Source: Hofstenia miamia
Taxonomy: Eukaryota; Xenacoelomorpha; Acoela; Hofsteniidae
Assembly (NCBI GenBank): GCA_900660155.1
Contig: CABFPE010000485.1
Location: 209,257-273,256 of the forward strand
Direction of reading: 5' to 3'
Length of the DNA stretch: 64,000 bases
Position 1 is the first letter of the stretch. The number at the start of each line of letters is the position of its first letter. Positions 37,163-46,954 of the stretch are shown in pieces. The notes under the pieces were generated by a model. The model worked only from the letters and a program-made list of their open reading frames with translations, ran no database searches and was not told the DNA's origin. The position numbers and the translations under genes were made by a program.

Positions 37163-37219
37163 AGACAATCATTGTCAATTTCAATTCTTGAAAAAATTTT
37201 TTTTTGCCAATGATTGTCT
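37163..37219. repeat. inverted repeat / hairpin
   Basis: AGACAATCATTGTCAA at 37163-37178 is matched in reverse by the segment ending TTGCCAATGATTGTCT at 37219 (one mismatch). The loop is about 25 bases and A/T-rich. It could be a tiny foldback element or a chance hairpin. Confidence 0.5.
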
Positions 37220-37408
37220 GCCCTGACCACTTCCGGCCTTTCTTGTTATTATCCCATTGTCCTTCACAGGCTTGTAAAGCCATAAAAAGTTCAAACTTCT
37301 ATGTTTAACTCATAAACACATTAATGAGAATGTATTCATTTCTTTTGTATAATTAATTAGTGAGATTTTAAGTTTTTTATTTAATTTAAAAACTTGCAAA
37401 CGTAATAA

Positions 37409-37960
37409 CCCTTATACTACCAATTGATATTGGTACCTGTTTGCTTACTAAAGCGTACAATTTCTTGCCATCCATGTTAGGACAATATATACTTTATATT
37501 AAGTTTGTTCATATTGACTTACAGCAAGAAATTTGTCTAAAACTTTTATTGGATTCAACATAAATTGTTCCATCAACACTTTCTGCACATGACTGGCAAA
37601 GCGACTATGATGGCCTTTGCACATGGTGCGCTTGCACGCTGAGCAGACATTTTGGATTCTGCAATGCTCCACGCACATGAAGAATTTCCCCGATGGAATT
37701 TCTTGTTCCTGAGATTCTTGCAGTGGTAAAAATCTAAGTGCAATACCACTTTGTTTCAGATCTACCAAAATTCCACTGAAGTAGCTGGCTGCCCATTTGT
37801 TCATCCAAATACAGAACATATGTATTCAAAACTGTCAAACCATTGAGATATTAAACAAAATTAAACATGAAAAGCTTAGAACATCCAGGATACAACGGAG
37901 TGGAATCAGATAAAAATAAAAAATCATTGGCAAAAAATGAAAGCTTTGGTAGTACAAGGG
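37409..37960 (-). mobile_element. deleted piggyBac element with transposase C-terminus
   Basis: The termini CCCTTATACTACCAA (left) and TTTGGTAGTACAAGGG (right) are inverted and flanked by TTAA on the right and ATAA on the left (a decayed TTAA). Inside, the minus-strand frame at 37819-37499 reads like the end of a piggyBac transposase: FCIWMNKWAA, then a cysteine-rich tail with HCRIQNVCSACKRTMCKGHH, resembling the C-terminal zinc-ring of these enzymes. At 552 bp it lacks most of the transposase and is a deletion derivative. Confidence 0.7.
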
Positions 37961-38274
37961 TTAATTCAACCTTGTCATGGTCAACACTTTGAATATCACT
38001 GCCCAGAAAACTTAAGGCTCAAAAAATGAAGTTTCCATTTTTAAGAGAGTATTTATTACAACAGCTTTAAATTTGGTGTGATACATGTACCCATTTTTCT
38101 TAGTTTTTAAAGGTTACATTAAGGGCGCTTTTAAATGACGATGGTTAAATCACATGACTTTCAATGTGTTAATTTTAGGTACTTTTTTTAAGAATGTTTA
38201 CTGTATTATGGTAAAGTTCTTGGGTATTTACTAACGTACTGTAACATTTTAGAACAATGAATTGCAGATAGCCC

Positions 38275-41200
38275 ATGGAGAGAAGCAAGAGGTTAGTATT
38301 TGAACAGATCACATTATAAACCTAACCCAGTTCTCCTTCAGTTAAGTTTTTGTATAGATTGCGTCGGGGTGTTACGAAAGCCGCTCAAGAAGATGAGAAT
38401 CTCTGGGAATGCTCTTTATGCACATTTAAAAATTCTCCGGGTTCGTTTACGTGTCACATGTGTGATAACAGAAAAGGTACCTCAACTAGGTCAGTTCCCA
38501 ATTTGTATTTTTCCATTATTTATAAAAAATCCTTTCAGGGTAATATTGTTTTTTGTTTATCGAAGTAGTGAAACTCCTAGCATCTTATTAGATGTGTGGA
38601 GAATAAAGGTTTTTCAAAAACACAGTTGACATATTCTCAGGTTCATTATCAATTGATGTAATCAATTTCTAAGGCGTTCAACATTCTCAATGTTGTAATA
38701 TATTTTACTGCTTCTATCAATTTTCAGTTTGTATTGTTTTAGAAAAGTGAGAGTAAATACCGTTTTGGCTGTGCAACGAGCACTATCATCACACAGTTCG
38801 TCTGCTGCTGTCATTTCAGAAGAAGAAACACCCGTTGTCACTAGTAAACCTAGGAAACGCAAATTTACTAAGTGAGCGTTTTGAATTTATGTTCAAAAAT
38901 TTAACATGCAAATAATAGAACTTGAAAATTCAATCCATTTTCACGCATGTAGCAATTAAAAATATAACAGTTTTTTGAAATCTTATTTTTTATTTGCAGT
39001 TATTACAAAAGACTATTATACAAAAAATTTGAAATATTTCATTCCTATTTTTGTTTCCATTTGAAAAAAATAAATTATTGGAATTACAGTTATGGTCCCG
39101 AACATAACCCTACGTTTATAAACTAATTTTAGAAATTGATCATTTTTTATTGTCTAAAGGTGTGTTCCCACTATCGACTTTTATCAGCAGATTTTAATCG
39201 AAAATGCAATTATTTTCGTTCACATTGGCGATTTTTTATCATCCGATTTTTTATCAGAAAAAGCGGAGCTGGAAGAGTGTTCAGACTATCGATTTTTTAT
39301 CAGATGATAAATTATCATCTTTTGATTGACATCTGTTTATGGATTGGTTTGTCTCGGAATGTAAACAATGTTTACATATTTTGAAGTTGAAATATTTCAA
39401 CGACAATAATTTACGTATTGGAAGTCTGTTCCCTACTTGAGAAGTAAGCAATTAGTTTCAAGTAGCTATTCGACTAGATTTAGTACCGTTCAGACTATCG
39501 ACTTTTATCAGCTGATAAATTATCAGATGACAGTAATCTGGCTGTTTTGCCAAAAAATCGGATGGAGCATTCAGACTATCGACTTTTATCAGCCGATGAA
39601 AAAGCAGATAGAGTGTTCACACTATCGACTTTTATCACCGATTTCTTGACAGATGATAAAAGTCGATAGTGGGAACACACCTTAAGCAACAAAGCAAATT
39701 AGCACATTGTTTAAACTACGGTTAGACTAATGATTGGTCACGCGTGATCTGTCTCATTTTGGTGAAATTGCACGTCTAACCACCGAGGCAATTAACGATG
39801 TGACGTGATTTTGTAACTGCGCTTGCTACCAATCACATATTCATTAATTTTAATTTTATTTGCTAAATACAAGAAATAGGCCGTAAAAACAAATTTTGCA
39901 TCTAGTTTTGCTGAAAAAATGTAGGGTTACTGCTTAAAATGTTGTAGCAATCTGTATTTGCCTTAAGATTGTTTAATAAATTTGCAAAATCACATTTTAT
40001 TAGAAATGTAAACCAATTTTTTCCCCAAAATTACACTTAGAGAGTGTTTTTAAACTCCCGCTTATAAAAAATCGTTTTACTTAAGCTTGTGTTTATATTT
40101 TGATTGAGTGTTTGGAATATTGTTTCCTGATACAATTATATTTTCTGGATGTATCATTTACTAAATACTTCTCAATATTGTTTCATCAAGAAAACCGTCA
40201 CATTGTGAATACCTTTCTGGGCATTTTTTGAATCTATCAAACTAGACTGCCAGCTTTTTTGGTATAGGATCAGCTATTCTTCTCTTGAAAATGTTTCTTT
40301 TCTAACTTTCACGACTGCCCTGAAATTTTAACCAAGTATTTTCCGATATACTTCTTAGTTGTAAGTGTGGACAAACAGGTTCTAGATGCCGAATATACGA
40401 GATATTTCAAAAACCTGAAATTAGGGTGTAATAATGCTGCTAAATTATCGCAATCAGTAGTCAAAAACCAGTACTTCTTTTCAAGAGATGTCAAAGGGTT
40501 CTCCGCAAGTATTTTGACATTGCTATAATATGTCGCAATAACCACATGGATGTTAGTCGTCCAGTTTTCTCATGTAGTAAAAGCTATGAAAAAGTTGCTA
40601 CGAATTCCAACATGGCTTTTTGCAAGGAAGTTTTTGAGACAAATCCCTTTCTTCATAACATTCACTAATTGAAGTACATTCCTCTAGTCCAAGACCGCTG
40701 TCTGATTTAGCAGCGTTAACGATCTTCGACAAACTCTCTTAAAAAATTAACAATGAGGAAGATAGGTTTGCAGATTTCTTGGATCCGAATGGGTTTCTGC
40801 CAAATTAGCGTTTTGATCGCAAGCATTCATAGCATATTCATAACACGTAAGTTCGTGGTGGCAAAAGCAACTGCAATGTGCAAAAATTGGTAGTGCACAA
40901 GCATTATTAGACCCACAGGTCGTAGTGTAAGGCAAGTCAGCAACACCATTCACACCGAACTCTTCTTTAGTTAACTGTAAACTTGAAAATACTTTTTCTT
41001 CAATCTTCACACATTGCAGTTAAGCGTTCACCAATTACCATGCACTTTCATTAAAATCCAAAACGAGCGATCAGTAGCAGCAGCATTAAAGCCTTCGTTG
41101 ATTGCTTGACTGCATATTCTTTTTTAGTAACTCCGTTTCTGCAAAATACTGACTTTTCAAATTGATGAAATAGTTTTCATAGCTATCGCTGGTCAAAATA

Positions 41201-44200
41201 CAGGGACTTTATCCCAAGCTATCAGGGCGGCCATCACTTTCCTCACTTGCTCATATATTGCCGACGACGTTTTGTGTTCAAAACTTTGTTTTCCCAGAAA
41301 TACAGATGTTCATGCGTTGCGAGGAGGAAACAGACGTGGTGGTTACCTAAACAGAGACCTCTAGAAAGTTCTGAAAAAATGTAAAAATGATTAACCTAAA
41401 GAATATTTGTTAGTTTTAAATTACCCCTCCTCATATATCAGGGGAATTTCGTACCAGATATAGTGTCAGTCCGGCAATCTAGTAGTATTGTAACCAGCTT
41501 TTCTTTCAAGAGGCCTCTGATTTTGTTCCGCCAGTTATCTGCGATTTCCGATATTCTGTTAGAAAGGGTCTTTGCACTTTTAAGGGGTGCTGAATATGCC
41601 CATTGGAATACTGGGTCCTCCTCTAATGAAAATGGTAGAACATGAGAGCTACAACATCCTGCAATCACTTGTCGGTCTTTTGCGGGGAGATTAGGCAGCT
41701 TTGACTCTGTCGCTGTTCCAAAGTAAGACTCGATTTTGCTGCATTTGGAGGGAGCTGCAGCTTCATCTTCTAGCATCTCTTTGTGTCGCCTTAAACATTT
41801 AGTATTATTTTAGTATTGTAGCGTTAGGAGAAATGGATTCTCTCTTATAGTAAACCGCACCCTCCATCATTCACAATATAAGAAAATCTATAGACAAAAA
41901 GTATGTTACTCAACGCGAAATGTGGTTGTGAAGCATTGAGGAATGTTTGTGGGCTGATTCGTAATTGAATTTTCTATTGCACTTAATACAGGTAATCTGA
42001 TTTTCCACATTCGTTTTACGAAAGTAAGGTACATTTTGCTACCTGAAAACATGCAGTTCAGCAGAATGATGGCTGTCAAGAGAACTGAATATGCAAGTAA
42101 TGCACACACAGTCAGTTGCAGGACAAAGTGAGAAACTAAGAAAATGTGTTTTGTTGAAGAATGACTAATGAGTGAATCACATAATTTATTTGTATTGGGC
42201 CGATTGCTATTTGAAACATCACGCGGTAAAAATCTCCGCAAATTGTTTATTACTCCTAGAACAAAACGAACCTGTGAGGCATTAGAAGGAGCGGGCATTT
42301 TTTATATGTCTTTCATGTTCTTTTGAGGAATAGCTATTCCCCTATTCGATATATCAAAGCCTAAAAATTCTGTCTTCAATACTAAAAAAGAGCATTTTTC
42401 TAGTTTCACCTTCAATTCGGCATCTTTTAAACGAGTAAAAACTTTTTCAAGGTCAGTTCAATGATCTTTCCGCGAATTTGTGGCAATGAGAATATCATAT
42501 AACATCCATTTACTATTCTCACATCCTGTCAGAACCATGTTCATTAGCCGCTGAAACGTGTGAGGTAAATCAGCCAGCCCATAGAAACCTCTTTTGTATC
42601 TGTACAAACCACCTGGTACAGCAAACGCAGTTAGTTTTCTGAGTATTGGGATGCAATGGTATTAGAGAATATGCAAACCGAAGATCAATTTTTGAGAAAT
42701 ATTTACAACCGCTAGGCATTTCAGATAATAAAGACACTAAATTCGGCAAAGGATACTGATACTTCACACTGTTGTCATTAACCTTCCGCTTTATCAACAG
42801 CAATTTTTATTGACTTATCTGCTTTATATGTGACCACCACTGGACTTACCCAATCTGCAGTGATTGGTACAAGCAATTGCTCAATGATCCCCCGTGAGAG
42901 ATTTTATCTAATTCAGTTTGTACTTGTTTTCGTAGAGATAGTGGAATTGGTCTAGCCTTTTGTGCAACTGGTTTTGCATCCGAGATCATCTCTGAGCGAT
43001 GCTGATCAGCTTTAATAGTGCTAAGCTCCTAAGAGGTCAGAAAAGCGTATCTACATTAACTAGGTGTACTGTTTCGTCTTTCACAAGGAATATCCCAACT
43101 CAGGTAAACAATCCATACCAAGTAAATTCTTACCTTTTTCTGTAACGATTATTTCTAAATATAATGTTTTAGTACCATGTTGTAGCATACCAATAAAACT
43201 CCCGCAAATTCAAACAGGCACTTTACCATAACCTGAGACCATCCTTGAACACGGTGATAAAGGTTTTTTGCAATCCAAGCTATCAAAAGTAGCACGATTA
43301 ATAATAGTCACTTCTGAGCCAGTGTCAACAATCATTTTAGTAACAATGCCATCAATTTTTACAACTATTTCACAAAGTTTCCCCATTTCGAAATTGGCAT
43401 TAGAATTAGTGTGATTTAACCACTTTTCCTTAACATAATGGTCAGTAACATGCAATACGTCAACAGAATTAACACACTCCGTGGTTTCTTCACTAACTTG
43501 ATTCGCTTTTTTTCTGTCTGCCATCCACGAAAACAGTGGGCAAGCCATTTTCGTTGAGGCTTCTCAACTTCCTGGTCACAGCGGCCTGAATCTCTTCCAC
43601 AGAATGAAAGTGTGTTCCTTTCAGGACAATTTTAATTTTGGGGAAAAGCTAAAAGTCGCACGGAGCGAGACCCGGAGAGTACGGTGACTGATTAAGGGCT
43701 GGAACTAGCTCTTTCGACAAAAGCTCTCTCACATTAAGAGCAGTGTGTGCTGGCGCATTGTCATGGTGAAGGAATCATGAACTGGTTGACTACAGTTGCC
43801 GGCGGCAGCGCCGAACCCTGTTGTAAAGCCGATTGATAACTTTCTGGTAAAAATGTTGGTTCATAGTCTGGCTTTGAGAAACGAACTCATGATGGACCAC
43901 TCCATGTCGGTCAAAAAAGGCGATGAGCATCACTTTGATTCTTGATTTAAACATGCGCGCCTTGATGATGATGAAGATTTTCACTGGCAACTCTCTTTGT
44001 CTCTGGATCGTACTGGGATACCCATGTCTTGTCTCCTGTGATGACTCGATCAAGGAACTCAGGATCGTCTGTGATTGTTTGCAACCAGTCGTGGCAAACA
44101 TTAACCCTGTGCTTCTTGGTCTTCCAACAAAACCTTTGGAACCATTTTTGCACACAACTTTTGCATTCCCAAATCCTCGACCAAGATGCGTCGAATAGAC

Positions 44201-46214
44201 TCTTGGTTCATATTGAGTATCTCTGCCATCATCCGCACTGTCAGCCTGCGATCACTTCGAACCAGCTGATTCACTTTGTTAATGTTTTCGTCTGTTCTGG
44301 TCGATGAGGGTCTTCCTGACTTCGGGTCATCCTCTCCACATCTTCTCGCCCACTTGCAAATCGCTCGTGCCATTCAAAGCCCGTGCGCCGGACATCGCGT
44401 CGTCTCCATAAACTTGCTGCAACAGGTTCAGACTCTTTGATGCAGTCTTTCCAAGTTTCACAAGGAATTTTAAATTAATCTGTTGGTCTTTTTTCATTCT
44501 CAAACCGCGGTGATATGAAATAATGGGGCTGCTAACGAGCTCGGTATATTTAGTGACACAGGGAGAACAGTAGTCTTTAACTTACAGTCATAGATACACA
44601 AACACAATGTCACAATTCAATGCACTCTCTAATATTTGCCAACAATGCTTCTCACAATAGTGCGACGCTATCAAATAATCGATGTATGCTACGGATATCG
44701 CAACCGACCATTAGTCCCGTTTTTTTGTTACACCTCATTTAGCTGGACAACCAGGACTCTGCAATATGTCCATTTTTCCCACAAAAATAAAATTGTATAA
44801 CATTATTTGCTTTTGAAATGGTGTCTTGAGTTGAAAACACATCTGTTTCTTGATAAGAACGCTGCAACACTTCGGCTGCTTTGAAGCCAGCCTCAATTTG
44901 ATGTGCAATTGTAATACACTCTGCCAATGGTTTCACTTCAATCAATAACCTCTGTCGAATTTTGTCGCACAAAGTCTTTTCTACAATTTGATCTCTTAAC
45001 ATATCGTTTTTAAAGGCACCAAAAGAACACGTAGATGCTAATTCACGAAGGTTGGTCATATATTAATCGATAGTTTCCTCTGCTCGTTGTCTCCGCATGC
45101 GAAATCTGTATCACTCTGCCACAATCTTTCTGTTTGGTACAAAATTCTTTTTCAATCTGATTAATAACAAAGTAAATGATATTCTTGTTCAGTCGTCATT
45201 GCATAAATTATTCTTTCTCCTTCGTTTCCAATAGAGTTCATAACAACTGGTTTCTTGACTTTCGCGTCTTCATTATCCAACTTTGTTGCAGGAACGAATG
45301 TGCGTAATGATCGTTCCCATCTTTTCTATTGCACTAGTGGTTCGCCTGGAGTAGACAAAAACAGCTCTGGTTGACGAAAAGCTGCTGACTGCGCCATGTA
45401 ATGTTCAATAAAAACGGTACTCAACTGTATTATACACAACACAAACTAAGAATAACACTGTTTGTTGGCATAGTAGGTTGCAACCTGCAAACAACGAATA
45501 ATATTTCACTGATGTTATTTGCTTAAATGTTTAAAATTTGCCATCTGTACCACTGTGCTGACATAAAAACTACATAACTTTTTCAAAAGCCCCCTTCGTT
45601 TTGAACGTACTGCATTGTTATTTGATCTAAAATCCATAAAATTTTTGAAATTAAGATATGGCGAAGACGGAGGACTGGTTACTATAGAAACAAAGTTAGT
45701 ACGTGAAGTTCGGATTCAAACTTTTAATAACTCACAATTGTCCATATGAAACAAATGCAATCCACCTCTTGCACATTTGTTCACCATGCCAAGATGAATT
45801 AATATTGGCTTTTGCGTGTAAGCAATCACAGTTTAATAACTCCTTCATTCATTTTGCTTAACCTACCCCAGAAGTGGTGATAGCCTCCAAAGGGTGGCGT
45901 AATTTAATACAAATTCGCAACGCATCCAGATTATATCTTCATGTCCATGGATGAAGTTAAGACGAAAAAAGTTATATACGAGAACTCATTGCTTTTGGAT
46001 CACCGTAATAAAATTACTAATTTCTTATTTATCTATTTTGAATCAAATTATTAGATATTAATCACCCATATTTATACATTTTAGGAATTCATTTATCACT
46101 GCAATTGATGGTTCTTCGTGTAAGACTTATGACATAACTGTTGGCAATGCGACTGTTACCATCTCAGACTACGCGGTTAAAGATAACACTCAGTACTTCT
46201 CAGATTCAGATTGA
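38275..46214 (+). CDS. RYBP: RYBP/YAF2-like Polycomb protein, four coding exons
   Basis: Coding exons are 38275-38291, 38358-38489, 38743-38871 and 46085-46214, all with GT-AG borders and matching phase, giving 135 residues. RYBP/YAF2 proteins belong to variant Polycomb complex PRC1: the N-terminal zinc finger binds ubiquitinated H2A and a C-terminal hairpin binds RING1. Here a basic N-terminus (MERSKRLRRG) leads to a RanBP2-type finger W-x-C-x2-C-x10-C-x2-C (Cys24, 27, 38, 41), then [13 protein letters not shown], the family hallmark. The last exon has [15 protein letters not shown] (108-122), the RING1-binding strand pair, and an acidic end. It is far shorter than human RYBP (228), lacking most of the middle. 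Introns are 66, 253 and 7,213 bp; the last is full of transposons. Confidence 0.88.
39158..39682. mobile_element. MITE with TAA target site and repeated subterminal motif
   Basis: The inverted termini AGGTGTGTTCCCACTATCGA and its complement enclose 525 bp, flanked by TAA on both sides (39155-39157, 39683-39685). A 3-bp TAA duplication is typical of the PIF/Harbinger superfamily. Inside, the word ACTATCGACTTTTATCA recurs: once in each terminus and, in the same orientation, near 39284, 39492, 39574 and 39619. No transposase is present. The repeated words are plausible transposase-binding sites. Confidence 0.75.
39686..40300. other. intronic spacer
   Basis: AT-rich intron sequence between the MITE and the hAT relic. 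A short CpG-bearing patch at 39.72-39.82 kb stands out. No element is recognised. Confidence 0.4.
40300..41880 (-). mobile_element. hAT transposon relic in the RYBP intron
   Basis: Minus-strand coding scraps resemble a hAT transposase. The frame 41776-41438 contains [11 protein letters not shown] and, near its end, [12 protein letters not shown], the region that in hAT enzymes bears the first catalytic Asp (here the usual D-W/G-TD step reads DCRTD). The frame 40545-40309 contains [12 protein letters not shown], similar to the LDPRFK step late in hAT transposases. The middle is badly decayed. Termini were not identified. Confidence 0.5.
41900..45420 (-). mobile_element. Gypsy-like LTR element relic (fossil)
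   Basis: Parts on the minus strand, in element order: gag with a CCHC-like knuckle ([11 protein letters not shown], about 45.4-44.74 kb), aspartic protease with [12 protein letters not shown] (43548-43210), and reverse transcriptase ([18 protein letters not shown], about 42.8-42.5 kb) with the start of the connection/RNase H region (to about 41.9 kb). No integrase or LTRs were identified. It is a different family from the copies at 1-14 kb. It is broken many times, old, and carries a mariner. Confidence 0.65.
43548..44737 (-). mobile_element. mariner transposon inside the Gypsy relic
   Basis: The minus strand encodes a decayed mariner transposase: an N-terminal HTH ([20 protein letters not shown]), then [16 protein letters not shown] (first Asp), [30 protein letters not shown] (second Asp), and [10 protein letters not shown] with the third Asp 34 residues after the second, i.e. 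DD34D. The outer end at 44737 reads TGAGGTGTAACAAAAAAACG, a mariner-type terminus. The opposite end merges directly into the protease side of the host element and no terminus is visible, so the 3' end is truncated. Frameshifts and stops interrupt it. Confidence 0.75.
45421..46084. other. intronic spacer before exon 4
   Basis: Plain AT-rich intron sequence running up to the CATTTTAG acceptor of the last RYBP exon. Nothing recognised. Confidence 0.5.
46085..46214 (+). CDS. RYBP: RYBP-like gene, last coding exon
   Basis: It begins after CATTTTAG in the phase required by exon 3 and encodes [20 protein letters not shown] followed by [13 protein letters not shown] and an acidic SDSD end, then TGA at 46212. 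It matches the RING1-binding end of RYBP/YAF2 (family pattern VTVGNVTVIITDF). It is the only part of the gene on the far side of the transposon-filled intron. Confidence 0.88.
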
Positions 46215-46483
46215 TTCTAGTGACGTTTTATTTATGAATTTTCTAATTACTTTTTCTTATCGTTCTAGCTCTAGCCAGTGTTTTTATGAGGAACTCTTTT
46301 GTATTTTGGTGCTATATATTTATAAAATTATTATGATTTAACCGTGTTTTAATAGTTATTCTATAAAGTCTGTTTATATGTTCGTTTTGTAATGTGTGGA
46401 GTTTGATTATTTCAGCATACTTCATAAAGTTAAGAATTTACAGTGATTACATTGTCTGTTTTGCTTATTAATTAAATTGTTTA

Positions 46484-46505
46484 TATATATATATACATAC
46501 ATATG

Positions 46506-46562
<57 letters not shown>
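46484..46562. repeat. (TA)n microsatellite
   Basis: Long alternating TA with a central ACATACATATGTATG palindrome. It lies in the probable 3' untranslated region of the RYBP-like gene. The minus-strand frame rich in Tyr-Ile across it is an artefact. Confidence 0.95.
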
Positions 46563-46565
<3 letters not shown>

Positions 46566-46637
46566 GCAGACAAAGTTTTGGCTGTCGTGATAGTGTATTC
46601 GTAAGCATACGTATATACATTGCATTTTAAATTTTGA

Positions 46638-46643
46638 AATAAA
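46638..46643 (+). terminator. candidate poly(A) signal of the RYBP-like gene
   Basis: AATAAA about 425 bp after the stop codon, beyond the TA repeat. No better signal was seen before the LINE begins at about 46.95 kb. Confidence 0.35.
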
Positions 46644-46954
46644 TTTGTGCATAATCTAAATTCTGTAATTTATAATATATTTATAGCTCTATAAAATTGA
46701 CAGCAGAAGTTTTCGTACGTAGTCGTCGTGAAATTTGCATTTTGGGGTCATTGTCTAATTAACACATATTTAATTATTTAAATATATTTAAAAAAAGTTG
46801 ATTTCATATTGATTGCATCTACGTTTTTTAGATGCTTTACAATTGGTTATCATATTTCATGTTATTTGAATCTTCTGTAAAAACCAAATCAAATTTAATT
46901 CTCACTGCTGACGGACGTAACAATTTCTGGTATGGTGTATCCCTATAATATATT

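Larger units (their letters stand above)
38872..46084 (+). other. 7.2-kb third intron of the RYBP-like gene
   Basis: The donor GTGAGC follows codon base AA; the acceptor is CATTTTAG. If unspliced, translation would end two codons after the exon (AAG TGA), so accurate splicing is essential. The intron holds a 525-bp MITE, a hAT relic, a Gypsy relic with a mariner inside, and about 0.7 kb of plain sequence before the acceptor. It is over ten times longer than the other two introns together. Confidence 0.8.

Noticed and set aside
46422-46652. Minus-strand 76-residue frame rich in Tyr-Ile
   Set aside because: It is a translation of the (TA)n microsatellite.
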